Below, piece after piece: positions 22,269 through 33,099 of a stretch of 64,000 bases of DNA. The notes under the pieces were generated by a model that saw only the letters and a program-made list of their open reading frames with translations, did not search any database and was not told the origin of the DNA. Where the stretch lies: the NCBI GenBank assembly GCA_963580455.1, contig OY756965.1, positions 26,634,902 to 26,698,901 on the forward strand, written 5' to 3'. A program made the translations under genes and the position numbers. Within the stretch, counting starts at the first letter, position 1. Each line of letters begins with the position of its first letter. Source of the DNA: Euonymus europaeus. Taxonomy: Eukaryota; Streptophyta; Magnoliopsida; Celastrales; Celastraceae.

Positions 22269-23170
22269 TGACATGTAGACGTGGCAAACATATTGGATTG
22301 TTTAACTGTTTAGGATATTTGGAGCTCTCTGCATTTACTGTTGCTTTCAATTCCCAGTTGAGCCTCCCACCCCAAATAAGGGCAACAAAATTTGATGCCT
22401 CTCTTTCTTTTTAATAATCATGTATTTTGACTTTTGACTATATTCACTGCTGAGAACATTAATTCACAAAAACAAAAAAATAAATTTATAGTAAAAGTAA
22501 AATTTTCACAAATTCTTAATTTTTCTAACAATACATCTGCCATTATATACTCTAAAATAATTTAAATATTCATTTATTTAATCATTGATATTAATAATCC
22601 CTATTTTAAATACACGTCTGACAATAATCAAATCAGATCAAAATAATCCATTTTGGGTCAAACTCGGCTCAAGCATTTTCGACTGACTAAAGGCCGACTT
22701 AGGTGCTCCTCAGTCTAGCAAGTCGAATTGTGGTGGTGGATATCGCTGGCATTAGTCGGATCGAGCACTTTTATCCCCAGTGAGGCCTCATGATTTTATC
22801 CTTTTTTTGTGTGTGGTTTGGACAACTCTTTGGTTGAACTTTGTCGCTCGGGACCTGGGACAAGAAATGGAAAAATTAGGTGCAGCAAGAAACAATTTTT
22901 TAATCCATAAAAATACATAAATTTGCTACCATCATATCAATGATTTATCGTATACCTATAATATACTAAACATTAAGAAAATAAAATATAGTTGCTATTG
23001 TGGGATTATTTTCATGACAAAATAGTCTCTCTAAATTACCCGCGGGCCTAAGCCTGATATTGAGGGCAAAGCTTAGCCAGACTTAAAATTATATTGGGCC
23101 TAGGCAACCCAATTAAATGCACGACAGATCTGGGCGTAAATTCGTAGGCAAGGGCCCGAACATCATATGC
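22269..23170. other. Intergenic DNA, no gene supported
   Basis: AT-rich sequence with two more GC-rich patches (about 22650-22870 and 23038-23160). Neither shows a convincing ORF. Confidence 0.4.
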
Positions 23171-23444
23171 CAACTCTATCATCACACATAATATGTTGAA
23201 CAATTTTCACTCACTCACGCCATAGATGCTAACTCATGCAAATCTATGTTGACCAACCCTATCATCACACATAATATGTTGAACAATTTTCACTCACTCA
23301 CGCCATAGACACTAACTCATGCAAATCTATGTTGGCCAACCCTATCATCACACATAATATGAACAATTTTCACTCACTCAAGTCATAGATGCTAACTCAC
23401 GCAAATCTATGTTGACCAACCCTATCATCACACATAATATGTTA
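23171..23444 (+). repeat. Minisatellite, 83-bp unit, three full and one partial copy
   Basis: Units start at 23171, 23254, 23337 and 23417 (lengths 83, 83, 80, partial) with CAACCCTATCATCACACATA. They contain CAATTTTCACTCACTCACGC and end GCAAATCTATGTTGAC. Copies differ by only a few substitutions and one 3-base deletion, so the array is young or homogenised. It lies about 300 bp upstream of the kinase fragment. Confidence 0.9.
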
Positions 23445-23501
23445 GGAAAGAATTACAAACAAATTTTTTCATGAAAGATTCACTAAGAAGTACATAACTC
23501 A

Positions 23502-23631
23502 CACCATAGATGCTAACTCACACAATTCCCATAGATGCTTCATATATATATAATAGCAATTCTCAAACACCATAGATGCTAACTCACTCAATTCCCTTAG
23601 ATGCTTCATATATATAATAGCAATTCTCAAA
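23502..23631 (+). repeat. Second tandem repeat, 64-66 bp, two copies
   Basis: CACCATAGATGCTAACTCAC starts copies at 23502 and 23568. Each continues through AGATGCTTCATATATATA-type sequence to AGCAATTCTCAAA. The first bases are shared with part of the 83-bp unit upstream, so the two arrays are related. Confidence 0.85.
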
Positions 23632-23731
23632 GTTTGAGTATTTAATCTTTGTTCAAATATAAATTGCTGTCGAGAATTATAAAATTACTTTATTAAAAAA
23701 TCATTAATTTCTTGTTTTTTTTGTTAGCAAC

Positions 23732-24150
23732 ATGGAATATCCTAAATACACACTCAGTGAAGTGGATCAGTTCACCTTTAATAGAGAAAACAGTCTTGGT
23801 GAGGGTGCAACTGCTACAGTCTATTATGGGATTATATCATCAAGAGAGATTGCGGCTAAATATTTTACCATTGAACCAATTAATACAAGAAATTTTTTTT
23901 ACGAGGTAGTTGCATTTAAATTAGTCAATTATTACTATCCAAAACATCTAATTAATCAATCTCTTTTTTATTTTTCAGGATGAGAAAAAAATGCTTATGT
24001 TATTCGACCACAGTAACATCATTAAACTGCTTGGCTATGTTAATCAAGCAGAAGATGATGAAGATGATGAAGAAGTTACGGAAGAGGAGAAAAATGTGAG
24101 AGTTCTAATACTTGAACACGCCCCCCACACTTTGAGCGAACAGTTGGAAG
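23732..24150 (+). pseudogene. Protein kinase N-lobe fragment
   Basis: Exons 23732-23905 and 23979-24150 (GT-AG intron) encode MEYPKYTLSEVDQFTFNREN, a glycine loop SLGEGATATVYYG, a candidate ATP-binding lysine (EIAAKYF) and FDHSNIIKLLGYV. An acidic insert (EDDEDDEEVTEEEK) and LILEHAPHTLSEQLEG follow. A donor-like GTAGTA follows at 24151. The HRD, DFG and C-lobe are absent. From about 24190 the sequence becomes the 3' flank of the F-box gene family. The type cannot be fixed; the layout resembles receptor-like cytoplasmic kinases. It is a truncated duplicate joined to a repeat block. Confidence 0.75.
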
Positions 24151-24725
24151 GTAGTAATTGTTTATTATAACAAAATTATACAAGATAATAAATAGAATGC
24201 ATAAGTTTAGGTTTTGGGTAGCTGAACTCATCCATATCTGCCTCAAACGATCCATCAAATCTGAAGAGATAAAGTTCTACAAATTTGGCTTTTCAATTGC
24301 TTAAAAAAAAGCTTAAAATTCATTACAACAACTTCCAAGTCTCATAATGGTTGTTATGCATTCAGTTTGATGAAAATAGTTATTTTTACAGCTTCAAAAT
24401 CATGATTTTTCAAAAGCGCTACAGAGGAAGAAATAATTTTCAACTATCAAACTCTAGCAATCTTCACACCATCTTCATGAAGTATCTGAATGGTTACATG
24501 CCCAATATTGAACCTACTGATAAAAAACAAGTGGCTAATTGGGAAAAAGAGAAAACTTAAGATCATTTCATATACTCAACTAATAATTGGTCGACCACAT
24601 CACAAAGCAAAGTAACTATGGTATGGTCAAAATCAAGTCAGATTCTAAGTAATCTATTGCAGAAAACATATCAACTGCAAGGAAAATCAAAGCTAAAAGA
24701 ACACAATAACTAGATGCAAGAGAAA

Positions 24726-24909
24726 TTACCATGCCTTGGGGATAACCCAAATACCTGGTGGCTTCACAGATTTGGAATTTGTCTTGTAAAGTGACTCGAT
24801 AGTACCCTTCTTAAGTTGAAAATGCCCATGTTATAACCTGAGGAACATTGATCAGCTTTCTTGCAATTTTCAATAAGAGATGTTCCGGGAGTTCACTCCA
24901 GTCTGCCAT
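24726..24909 (-). pseudogene. F-box/DUF295 pseudogene with central deletion
   Basis: The start MADWSELPEHLLLKIARKLI matches the two intact paralogues, then NVP runs straight into sequence from the C-terminal part out of frame (QVITWAFST then stop). The true C-terminal codons (WVIPKAW then TAA at 24726-24728) survive downstream in another frame. The deletion removes the region equal to about 31318-32387 of copy A. The junction has a short shared AG/GAG, consistent with microhomology-mediated loss. Only half an F-box remains, so no function is expected. Confidence 0.88.
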
Positions 24910-25166
24910 AAATGCTTCAATTAATCTATAGAAGGATGGACTTACACTATTGATTTCCTTGTTCCCCACTAAAGCTGTGAGGCAAAACACCAGTGTTCTA
25001 TGCGTGACCTCACAAGTGCTAGGTTTAGTTTTGTATAATAACAAAAACTACTCCTTATTAGAGAAGGATTTGGTAAGTAAAGAGGCTCCCAGAGTTTCGT
25101 ATAATAACAAAAACTACTCCTTTTAAGACAAGGCAAACGTGAAAGCTAACGTAACTAGTCTTTCTT

Positions 25167-25198
25167 TCTTTGTTTTTTTTTTTTGATGAAAGAGGACG
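25167..25198 (-). mobile_element. Poly(A)-only retroposon insertion with 16-bp target duplication
   Basis: GTAACTAGTCTTTCTT occurs at 25151-25166 and 25199-25214, flanking 32 bases. On the minus strand these read CGTCCTCTTTCATC followed by an A run. Copies A and B lack the insertion at the matching place. This is the expected product of an extremely 5'-truncated LINE or SINE insertion. Confidence 0.7.
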
Positions 25199-25659
25199 GT
25201 AACTAGTCTTTCTTAAAAATTAAAAATGACAACGTGAAACTTGCTCTTTAATTTTCTGTATTAAAGTCGAGGAAAAGTTTTGTTAGACAATTTATACACA
25301 CATGGACAACAAAAACTCGTGCAGCCAAACCCATCTTAATTAGGTGACAACTCAGAGAAGCCACACAAGGAAAACTAATCCTAGTAAGAATATGTTACGT
25401 ATGCTCCATTGGATATGACAGAAAAGAAAGAAGAAGCAGGTATAACAGTAACATATTAGTCTCAAATCAATCACGAAAGACATCAAAGATGAATTCAGAG
25501 CAACTACGCATAAAATTTAACCACCTGTGAAAATTGAACCATGACGATGCTTGGACATTTATGAACCATGATGAACCAAAGATAATAGGCAAATAGAGAA
25601 TAAGATTATCATCAAATCCAACTACCAAATTAAGCAAACAGAGTTGAATCGAAGACTTA

Positions 25660-25835
25660 ACGAAATTGGGTCGCTATCCCTCAACATTCCAGACCCGCGA
25701 CATAGCGGCTTTGTCGACGGCTGTCGGCCCCGCGCTCAGCGAATTGCAAGTGAAAGCCGAAGCCAAACCTAAGAGGGCTCTGACTTCCAGTCGGAGGTAG
25801 AATCCAGTCAGACAAGTATGGTAAGTTTTATGTTT
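25660..25835 (+). other. GC-rich, CpG-rich exon-like island of unknown origin
   Basis: About 170 bases are strongly GC-rich inside AT-rich DNA (for example GACCCGCGACATAGCGGC, GGCTGTCGGCCCCGCGCTCA). They end with ATGGTAAG, a good donor context at 25818-25825. One plus-strand frame reads FQTRDIAALSTAVGPALSEL and continues to a stop before the donor. I do not recognise a protein. It could be a captured first exon, a promoter island or an organelle-derived piece. Confidence 0.35.
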
Positions 25836-27009
25836 TTTATGTTTTAGTACTTAAATTTCGACTAAATGTGAATTTGTCGCTTATGAAAAATTCTAAATAC
25901 ACCCCTAAACTATTTCTTGATAGGAAAAAACCCCACATGAAGATTCTAATTTACAGTCTTTGGCCCTCTGACAAAGTTAATTATTAAATTATCCTAATTG
26001 ACAGTTTTTGTCAATATAATTAATTAATTCTATAAAATAGAAACCGAAGTTGCATTCTTTATCTATCTATAAAATAGAAACCAAAATGGGTACCTGATTT
26101 TGACCCAAGAATTTTAATTTGAGTTTAATTTTGATTAATTTTATTTTAATTTGACTGCAATTTAAATAAACTTCAATTTTAATTCATGATTTCAGTTTCC
26201 AAAAATGTACTAAAATAACAGTAACCAAATGAATTTTTTACTAGTTTTTGTTCCTATAAACGGTTTCTAAAAATTATAATCAAAATCATTTTTAAAAGCG
26301 AAAAAAGAAAATAATCTCCTAACTACTTGGCTTCATTGTTATTTTGATATATACCAAAGGGTGATAGTTTTCACCATTTACAACCTCCACACTATCTTCA
26401 TGAAGTAATCGAATGATGTCACAAAATATGAACTTACTATCGAACCCTCCAATCAAAGTTATCTCTAGAGAACCCATTTCTCTAATTTCAATCTTACGTG
26501 ATTTTTTGCTGCTTGGGGTAGCAATATCATCTTTTTTCTTGCCATGTCACTTCTTTATCTTCCATTGATTTCTTCTATTTTGTTCTCCAAGCTCTTTATA
26601 TAGTTCACAACTTCATCTATCTAATCAGGCAAAGATAAAGGCTTAGGATATATAAAACCCCCTCCATAGTTAGGTTTACTTTTGTCAAATCAAAAGAAAT
26701 AATTATGGATCTCTCTCATTTGTTGTGCATTAATTATTATTAATAATATTTTACTAAAAAAATCAAATTAATAATAAATAATACTTCTAATAAAAGTTTC
26801 TTGTACTTTTTTTTAGTTTGATTTTAATATTAAATTTAATAATAAATAAAATTTACAAAAACTTTAGTAAACAATAAAAAATATCTATATTGATATACAT
26901 TTGTATACATGAACAAAATATATCAAAAAAAATTTGAAGTAAAAAAAAGTCAGATCGCTTTTCATCCCATCCCAGCATAATGTTCTTTTTTTAAGAAGAA
27001 AACATGAAG
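25836..27009. other. AT-rich spacer before the tandem duplication
   Basis: No gene, RNA or structured repeat is supported. Confidence 0.45.
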
Positions 27010-27048
27010 AATAAAAAATAATAATATTTTTTTAGAAGAAAATATGTT

Positions 27049-27228
27049 GGCAATCACAATGGTACCAAAGTTAATGGGTCATTAGTTGCTGACGTGGCTG
27101 TATTGACAAATGAGTTTTGTTAATGTTTTGCTAATGTAGATAAATATGTGAGACCATATTTTGTGCAATAGAGGTGAGATCCAAAAATAAATTTAATAGG
27201 GATATTTGCTTGTCCCATTGTGGTTGCC
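27049..27228. mobile_element. MITE with GGCAATCACAATGG/CCATTGTGGTTGCC ends (unit A)
   Basis: The ends GGCAATCACAATGG and CCCATTGTGGTTGCC are near-perfect inverted repeats around 180 bp of non-coding DNA. The same element sits at the same place in unit B, so it inserted before the duplication. A decayed relative is at 8050-8397. Confidence 0.75.
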
Positions 27229-27300
27229 TTAAAGCATACCAAGTGGCATCCTAGTCCTTGGATAAGTGATTTATTGACCAAGAGATGTGTGAAGCTGATG

Positions 27301-27606
27301 TAAGGGGCTTTGAGCCCGTAAATTTTTTATTTTATTATTTAAAAATTAAAAATGTATTTTGATCAGAATTACAAGTCCAACAATAGTTTTTTTTATGTCA
27401 AACAAAAATCAAATAAACAATGAAAAAGATACGACAATTCTAAACCGTTAAATATAAATACAAAACATCATATCTTAGTTTTTATTATTTATTTGATTTT
27501 TCTTTGACACAAAAAAATACAATTAAACTCGTAATTGTGATAAAAAAAACACATTCATAAATTTTAAATAATAAAATAAAAAATTTACGGGCTCAAAAGC
27601 CCCTTA
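27301..27606. mobile_element. Foldback MITE of about 306 bp (unit A)
   Basis: TAAGGGGCTTTGAGCCCGTA at the left is matched on the complement of the right end by TAAGGGGCTTTTGAGCCCGT. The inverted homology continues for about 80 bases (AAATTTTTTATTTTATTATT on both arms). The TAA at both outer ends may be target sequence. It is non-coding and present at the same site in unit B. Confidence 0.8.
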
Positions 27607-27804
27607 ACAGCGGCCACTCGTTATTTATCTCACATCAGCATGTAATTTCCACATCAAACCAAAGTTACAAGTAATGAACTTCTTGAAATTGAAAAAAAAT
27701 CAATTATGTAATTAAAAAAAGGGAGACCTGATGGAAATCAATTATATAATTAAATTGTTATGTTAATTTTTATTTTTTAAAAATATGTTAGTTGCGTTAG
27801 CATA

Positions 27805-27875
27805 AAACTAGTTAAAAACTAGTATAACCGTGCGGCTGTACTAGTTTTTTAAGTATAGCCACGAGGCTGTACTTA
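27805..27875. repeat. Short GCGGCTGTACTAG-type repeat (unit A)
   Basis: Two diverged copies of a motif of about 35 bp (ACCGTGCGGCTGTACTAG, then GCCACGAGGCTGTACTTA). The matching place in unit B (36283-36380) has three copies, so the copy number changed after duplication. Confidence 0.6.
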
Positions 27876-28147
27876 TAACTGTTGTTTTTATTTTTTTCCT
27901 ATGATTGAATTTTTTTTTAAAAAAAATCCCTCTGCCCCCTTCCTGCGAACTTACTGATTCTGAAAACAAAAAAAGATGACAGCAGAGTGATGAGATAAAA
28001 ATGGTGGCAGAGAGATGGAGATGGAGGTCAAGCCAGAGAATAGAGGTGAGAAGAATTTAGAGGGGAGAGAAGTATTCAGAGGGGAGAAAAGAATGGATCG
28101 CACTAAACTAGAGGAGAAAAGAGTTCAGAAGATAGAAGAAAAATGAG

Positions 28148-28330
28148 TAGGGATGACAATTTTCACCCGACCCGAAGTGCCTCGACCCGATCCGAGCGGG
28201 TTTTCCCCAAACCAATAATGGGACGGGGCGGGGATGGGGAGAAAATGTTTAACCCGCATGCGGGGTGGGGCCGGGCCGGGTCCGTCCCGCAGCCCGCCCC
28301 GCTAGTAACCCATACTACCTATATATATGT
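28148..28330 (+). mobile_element. Fragment of a hAT-like element, CCCGACCCG-rich end
   Basis: TAGGGATGACAATTTTCACC followed by repeated CCCGACCCG/GGGCGGGG/CCCGCCCCG motifs is a common subterminal pattern of plant hAT elements. It is present in unit A but not unit B, and its right end was not found. A short TATG/TATA microsatellite follows (28321-28380). Confidence 0.5.
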
Positions 28331-28926
28331 ATGTATGTATATGTATATAACTTACATATAAAACTTATATATATAAGTAGTTATATACACACACACTTAT
28401 ATAGAAGTTTAGATTGAAATCAATATTAATAAATAGTAATCACCCTTAGAAGTTTGATGTTGGATAATTGTATTAAAACTTATTTATTTAGAATGTTACT
28501 TTTGGGCATATAGCATCTCAATTCTCAACAAAGTTCATACTAATAAAATGCATTCTATACATATTGAAAATTTGATTCATACAAATAGTTTGTGAAATTT
28601 ATACTTCCTTTCATCCATCATTTTCTTAATTTGTGTGGCCGTTTGAATTGTTGTTATGGGCCCTTTTTTGTTTGATATTGTAATATTATTTGATCTTTTC
28701 CAGTCATCCTAAATGCCCTTATCAAACACAAGATACTAGTGTACCTTGTATGATAAATGAGATGTGTAATGTTCTTTTTAATATATAGCAGACTAATTTG
28801 ACGGTCCTCGTGTTCATGTAATGAGATTTATATCAAGTATCAATACAAAATTTGAACAACATGAAAAAAGTTTTTATCTATCTCACTGAAAGGCTTTTGG
28901 TTGGGACAACTTATGAAGTATAGAGA

Positions 28927-29125
28927 GGAGCTCGACAATGGTCAAAGGCTTATATGTTGATAGTCGTGGTGCCCTGCTTCAATAAATTCTCCTACTTCTT
29001 TTTTTTTTTTTTGAAAGGCAATTCTCCTACTTCTTAATCCTCCACTAAATGATTGGATATGCCTGAAATCAGGCTGCGAATACCCATGGCACAAAGTTGC
29101 CACGATGGTAATCACAATGCAATCA
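28927..29125 (-). pseudogene. Response-regulator 3' exon remnant R1 (unit A)
   Basis: On the minus strand, in two frames, are MGIRSLISGISNHLVED and EEVGEFIEAGHHDYQ followed by PLTIVELLSIL-like codons. These equal the last third of the receiver domain of type-C response regulators (compare EVEIQEFIEAGLHDYQQKPL in remnant R4). The lysine before PLT is disrupted. A 19-base poly(T) insertion with 16-bp duplications interrupts it at 29001-29019. No first exon is present nearby. Confidence 0.7.
29001..29019 (-). mobile_element. Poly(A)-only retroposon insertion in R1
   Basis: AATTCTCCTACTTCTT at 28985-29000 is repeated at 29020-29035. The 19 bases between them read GCCTTTC plus an A run on the minus strand. 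Unit B (near 37302-37312) has one uninterrupted, slightly diverged copy of the target. This fits a 5'-truncated insertion retaining only the tail. Confidence 0.75.
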
Positions 29126-30649
29126 TTCACAACCTCTAGAACAATAGTTGCACACGGTGAGGTATAATTGTGGTATGGACCTCAAAACCTTTTACATGCT
29201 GAATTGTACGACAAAATGGTATGATGATTTTTGTGGCATAACTCAATTTTTTAAGTGACCTTTTAGTCTTTCAATGGCTGAATTGTAACAGCCGCTATTT
29301 GTCAATGATCAAGGCGTGTGATTGAATAGACCTTGAAGATAATATGGAAAGCAGATGCAGTACCTTAAGCCCACTCTAAACCTTGCCTCAATATGTTCTC
29401 CTTTTCGATTTATGGTAAGTCCACTCTAATTTTTCTCATGTTATTTCAATTCCATTTCTTTTGATATATGTCCTACTTTATTTCCATTCTTGTTATACTG
29501 AGGTACGTACAATTGAGCATATATGCAATCTTTAAATTATCGTTTGTTTTATACACACACTATTCATGTATTTGATTAGAGATGTATTGTTCATACGAAG
29601 GCTACGTTTGACAGACAATTTTGTTGGAAGCATATATGTTGGTACAAATGATGTGACTGTTTGATGCATTTCCTTTTGCTAATAAAAATTTGAATGCATG
29701 AACATTTTTATTTTACCTAATTAAATTAATTTTTTTAAAAAAGAGAGATTTTATATCATGAAAAGAAGGAGAAAAAAACCACTTATCCGAAGGCTCACAA
29801 TTTAGGGACATAAACATAACCCGTGTCAAAATGAAGAAAACAAGCAAAGAGAGGAAAACAAAAAAGACGAAAGATGACAACTATATAAAAGCTAAAAGAA
29901 TTATGTTTTGAGTCTCACAATTGGAATTCTCATTTGATCCATTATTAGCAAGTCTTTAGCCTTCTTAGGAAGATTCGTCCGCCTACGAAAAATATAATTA
30001 AATTAATTATAATTTTGGATTAACGTATAAATTTTATACTAAAAAATCAACATAAAAAACACGAATCAATATTTGTATTTTATTTATATTTACATATACA
30101 CATATCAATTTAAATTATACATCCATAAAATGGTCATTTGGTAAGTAAAAAGTGATGGTAAATTTATACGAAAAAGTGAAATTGCTCGGAATTGTATAAT
30201 GAAGAATGAAGTCTGCAAAAATAGCTTGCTATTCTTGTATTGGTGCTCTCAATATATAGACAGTATGAACCCTATACCATTAGTGATATTCTATACGTTT
30301 ATTAGTAGCATACATGCTACCTACTCAAAAAAGTCTGCCAACAGTGAGCAATATTTCCAACAGAGTTCTGCATGTGAAATCATATTTTAACTTTCTAAGA
30401 ACTTGGTGTTCGAATTTTGTAAACTTGTTTGCTTATGGAAGCAATATTGACATATATTCAAGTAATTTATGATGGCTTATGTTCTCACATGACAGACTTT
30501 ACCTTATTCATAATGAACAAATTGGCATTACAGAACACTTATAACTAAAATGGCAAATGACAGAGATCTCAAATGGTCACTCGGAAATGAAATGCTGATT
30601 GCTTCCCCCACAGCAGCATAACATAAACCCAATGCTTGACTCCCTCTGT
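29126..30649. other. Spacer between R1 and the F-box gene A
   Basis: About 29585-30575 has no counterpart in unit B. It is AT-rich with no recognised coding content. The short ORF at 30199-30390 has no recognisable domain. Confidence 0.5.
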
Positions 30650-31200
30650 TGAATGCATAAGTTTAGGTCTTGAGTAGCTGAACTCATCCATATCTGCCTT
30701 GAACAATCCATCAAATCTGAAGAAGATAAAATTTTACAAATTTTGCTTCTCAATTCCTTTAAAAAAAAGGAAAAAAAAAAGAAGCTTAAAATTCATTACA
30801 AAAACTACGAATGAATTTCGAAGTCTCATAATGGCTGTCATGCATTCAGTTTGATGAAAACAGTTATTTTTCAGATTCAAAATGATTGATGATTTTTTGA
30901 AATCGCTACAGAGGAAGAAATAATTTTCAAATATCAAAATATTCACACCATCTTCATGAAGCATCTACGTGGTCTCATAGAATACCTGCCCAATATCTAA
31001 CCAACTGATAAAAAACAAGTGCATGGCTAATTGTGAATAAGAGAAAACTAAAGATCATCTCATTTACTAACTTACTAATTGATTGATCAAATCACAAAGT
31101 AACAAAGTGAAGTCAGATTTTAAGCAATCTAGTGCACAAAACATATCGACATTAAAGAAGAACAAAGCTAAAAGAACACAATACCTAGATGCAAGAGAAA

Positions 31201-32454
31201 TTACCATACTTTGGGGGTAACCCAAATAGCTGGTGGCTTCACAGATTTAGAATTTGTTCTGTAAAGTGACTCAATAGTACCCTCCTTCAAGTCGAAAATG
31301 CCCATGTCATCGCCTGAGAGCCATCCCCATTGGTGTGCCCCGATACACACATCAGTATAATATATTCGGTTTTCTTGATACCCAAAAATGTGAGGATCTG
31401 AAAGGGAAAAAGACTGATTCAGACCCAAAAACAATGCCACTCCATCTAAATTCTTGACCTCAATCCAACTTGGCTTTGATCCGCCCACTGTGTCCAACCT
31501 CCATGCATCGAAAATTTTTGTTTTAAATGAACACCTAGAACAACTACTGACCAAATCGTATTTATCAAAAAAAATAACGTCATCGTAACTAGATTGTTCA
31601 GTTTGGTTGACCCGATCTTCTTTATGAAGATCTTCAGGAAATTCTTCCTCATCTTCACTGGGTTCGTATTGGTCATACCAACATATTTGCAATAATTCTC
31701 CTTTTGATTCCACCAAATAGAAGCGACCATCAAAACACTCCTCCTCCGCTGCTTCCATCTTAGTCACTGAAGGTTGAGGAGTAGCACTAAGGTCACAAAT
31801 ATAAGTCACCGCAGTGTTTGCTACAATATAGAAGTTTCCCTTGAAATACAAGGCATCCGAATAATGCTCACACTCTGGAAGTTGATGGTGAATAGGTGTC
31901 CAAACTTTGTCACCAAGCTTGCAAAAAGCCAATCTGGCTTCTATAAAGAGAAGCATGACAAAACAATCTGAGGCGACACTAGGATTCTTTGATAATATTC
32001 CCTTGCGCACTTCCCACTTAGACATGGGTTCCTTTCCCAGGGAAGACTTCTCCAGGGTAGTTAAAGGAGGGAGATCTATGCGGCGGTTAGAAAACGGATT
32101 CAATAAGTACAAGTCCATGTTGCTTTTTATCATCACAAGCCAGCCCTCATAGGATCCACGACATAGATCTACGTGAGGAACCGGAATTTGGGGCAAATGT
32201 TCCCCTTCTTTAGTAATATCCTTGCCAAGAGGGAAACTCAGCACGCGACGAAATTTGCAGGTTATATCACAGTTGATGCCTGGAACCATTAGACAAGGAG
32301 AATAAGGAAAGACACACCTGTTGAGGTACTCCAATATAACATGGCTCCATGACCTGCACACACACCTAAGACGATAGTGATCATCAGGAACATTGATCAG
32401 CTTTCTTGCAATTTGCAATAAGAGATCTTCCGGGAGTTCACTCCAGTCTGCCAT
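31201..32454 (-). CDS. F-box/DUF295 protein, SKIP23-like, copy A
   Basis: A single-exon ORF of 417 residues. Residues 2-46 form an F-box: WSELPEDLLLQIARKLINVP, then DDHYRLRCVCRSWSHVI, with the LP pair, Ile/Leu spacing and VCRSW typical of plant F-boxes. Residues about 60-390 form a DUF295 (KIB-type) beta-propeller region: VDLCRGSYEGWLVMI, LYLLNPFSNRRIDLPPLTTL, FYIVANTAVTYICDL, FDGRFYLVESKGELLQI. The C-terminal PPAIWVTPKVW is the usual ending of the SKIP23 group. Such proteins are expected to be substrate receptors of SCF ubiquitin ligases through SKP1/ASK; the substrate is unknown. The ATG at 32452-32454 directly precedes the F-box. It is paralogous to copy B (38884-40149) and the deleted copy at 24726. 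Confidence 0.9.
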   Translation of the reverse strand: MADWSELPEDLLLQIARKLINVPDDHYRLRCVCRSWSHVILEYLNRCVFPYSPCLMVPGINCDITCKFRRVLSFPLGKDITKEGEHLPQIPVPHVDLCRGSYEGWLVMIKSNMDLYLLNPFSNRRIDLPPLTTLEKSSLGKEPMSKWEVRKGILSKNPSVASDCFVMLLFIEARLAFCKLGDKVWTPIHHQLPECEHYSDALYFKGNFYIVANTAVTYICDLSATPQPSVTKMEAAEEECFDGRFYLVESKGELLQICWYDQYEPSEDEEEFPEDLHKEDRVNQTEQSSYDDVIFFDKYDLVSSCSRCSFKTKIFDAWRLDTVGGSKPSWIEVKNLDGVALFLGLNQSFSLSDPHIFGYQENRIYYTDVCIGAHQWGWLSGDDMGIFDLKEGTIESLYRTNSKSVKPPAIWVTPKVW

Positions 32455-33075
32455 ATATGCTTCAATTAATCTATAGAAGGATGGACTAAACTCTTGATTT
32501 TTTCTTGTTCCCCACTAAAGCTGTGAGGGAAAACACCAGTGTTCCATGCGTGACCTCACAAGTGCTATAGGTTTAGTTTTGTATAATAACAAAAACTACT
32601 CCTCATTGGAGAAGGATTTGGTAAGTAAAGAGGCTTCCAGAGTTTCGTATAATAACAAAAACTACTCCTTATTAGACTAGGCAAACGTGAAGGTTAACGT
32701 AACTATAGTTTTCTTAAAAAATAAAAATAACAACGTGGGAAACTTCCTCATTAATTTTCTGTATTGAAGTCTAGGAAAAGTTTTGTTAGACAATTTATAC
32801 ACAGAAATATATACAGGGGCAACCATTACTCGGGCAATCAAACCCATGTTAATTAGGTGACAATTCAGAGAAGTCATGTAAGGAAAACTAATCCTATTAA
32901 GAATATATTACGTTTGCTCCACTGGATATAACGAAAAAGAAAGAAGCAGCAGGAATGTCAACAGTTAAAGTGTAACATATTAGGCTCAAATCACGAATGA
33001 CACTCACTTTGTGCGTAAGAGAGGATTCAGAGCAACTACACATAAAATTTAACCAACTATGCACATTGAACCGTG

Positions 33076-33099
33076 ATATATATATATATATATATATAT
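33076..33099. repeat. TA microsatellite (unit A)
   Basis: A pure TA run in the upstream region of F-box copy A, with a matching run at 40662-40685 in unit B. Confidence 0.9.

Larger units (their letters stand above)
24190..25610 (-). repeat. Third, internally deleted copy of the F-box locus
   Basis: This block aligns with 30650-33180 of unit A (and 38460-40760 of unit B): the shared 3' flank GAATGCATAAGTTTAGGT, the 3' end of the F-box ORF, the 5' end of the ORF and upstream DNA including TCGTATAATAACAAAAACTA. About 1.07 kb of the ORF is missing at about 24840. A short poly(T) insertion (25167-25198) with 16-bp duplications is unique to this copy. Confidence 0.85.

Noticed and set aside
23171..23444. 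CRISPR-like array
   Set aside because: The units are repeated throughout with no unique spacers, and the genome is a plant.
28942..29130. 62-residue minus-strand ORF taken as its own small gene
   Set aside because: It is a frame read through response-regulator remnant R1 and a poly(A) insertion (the KKKK run).
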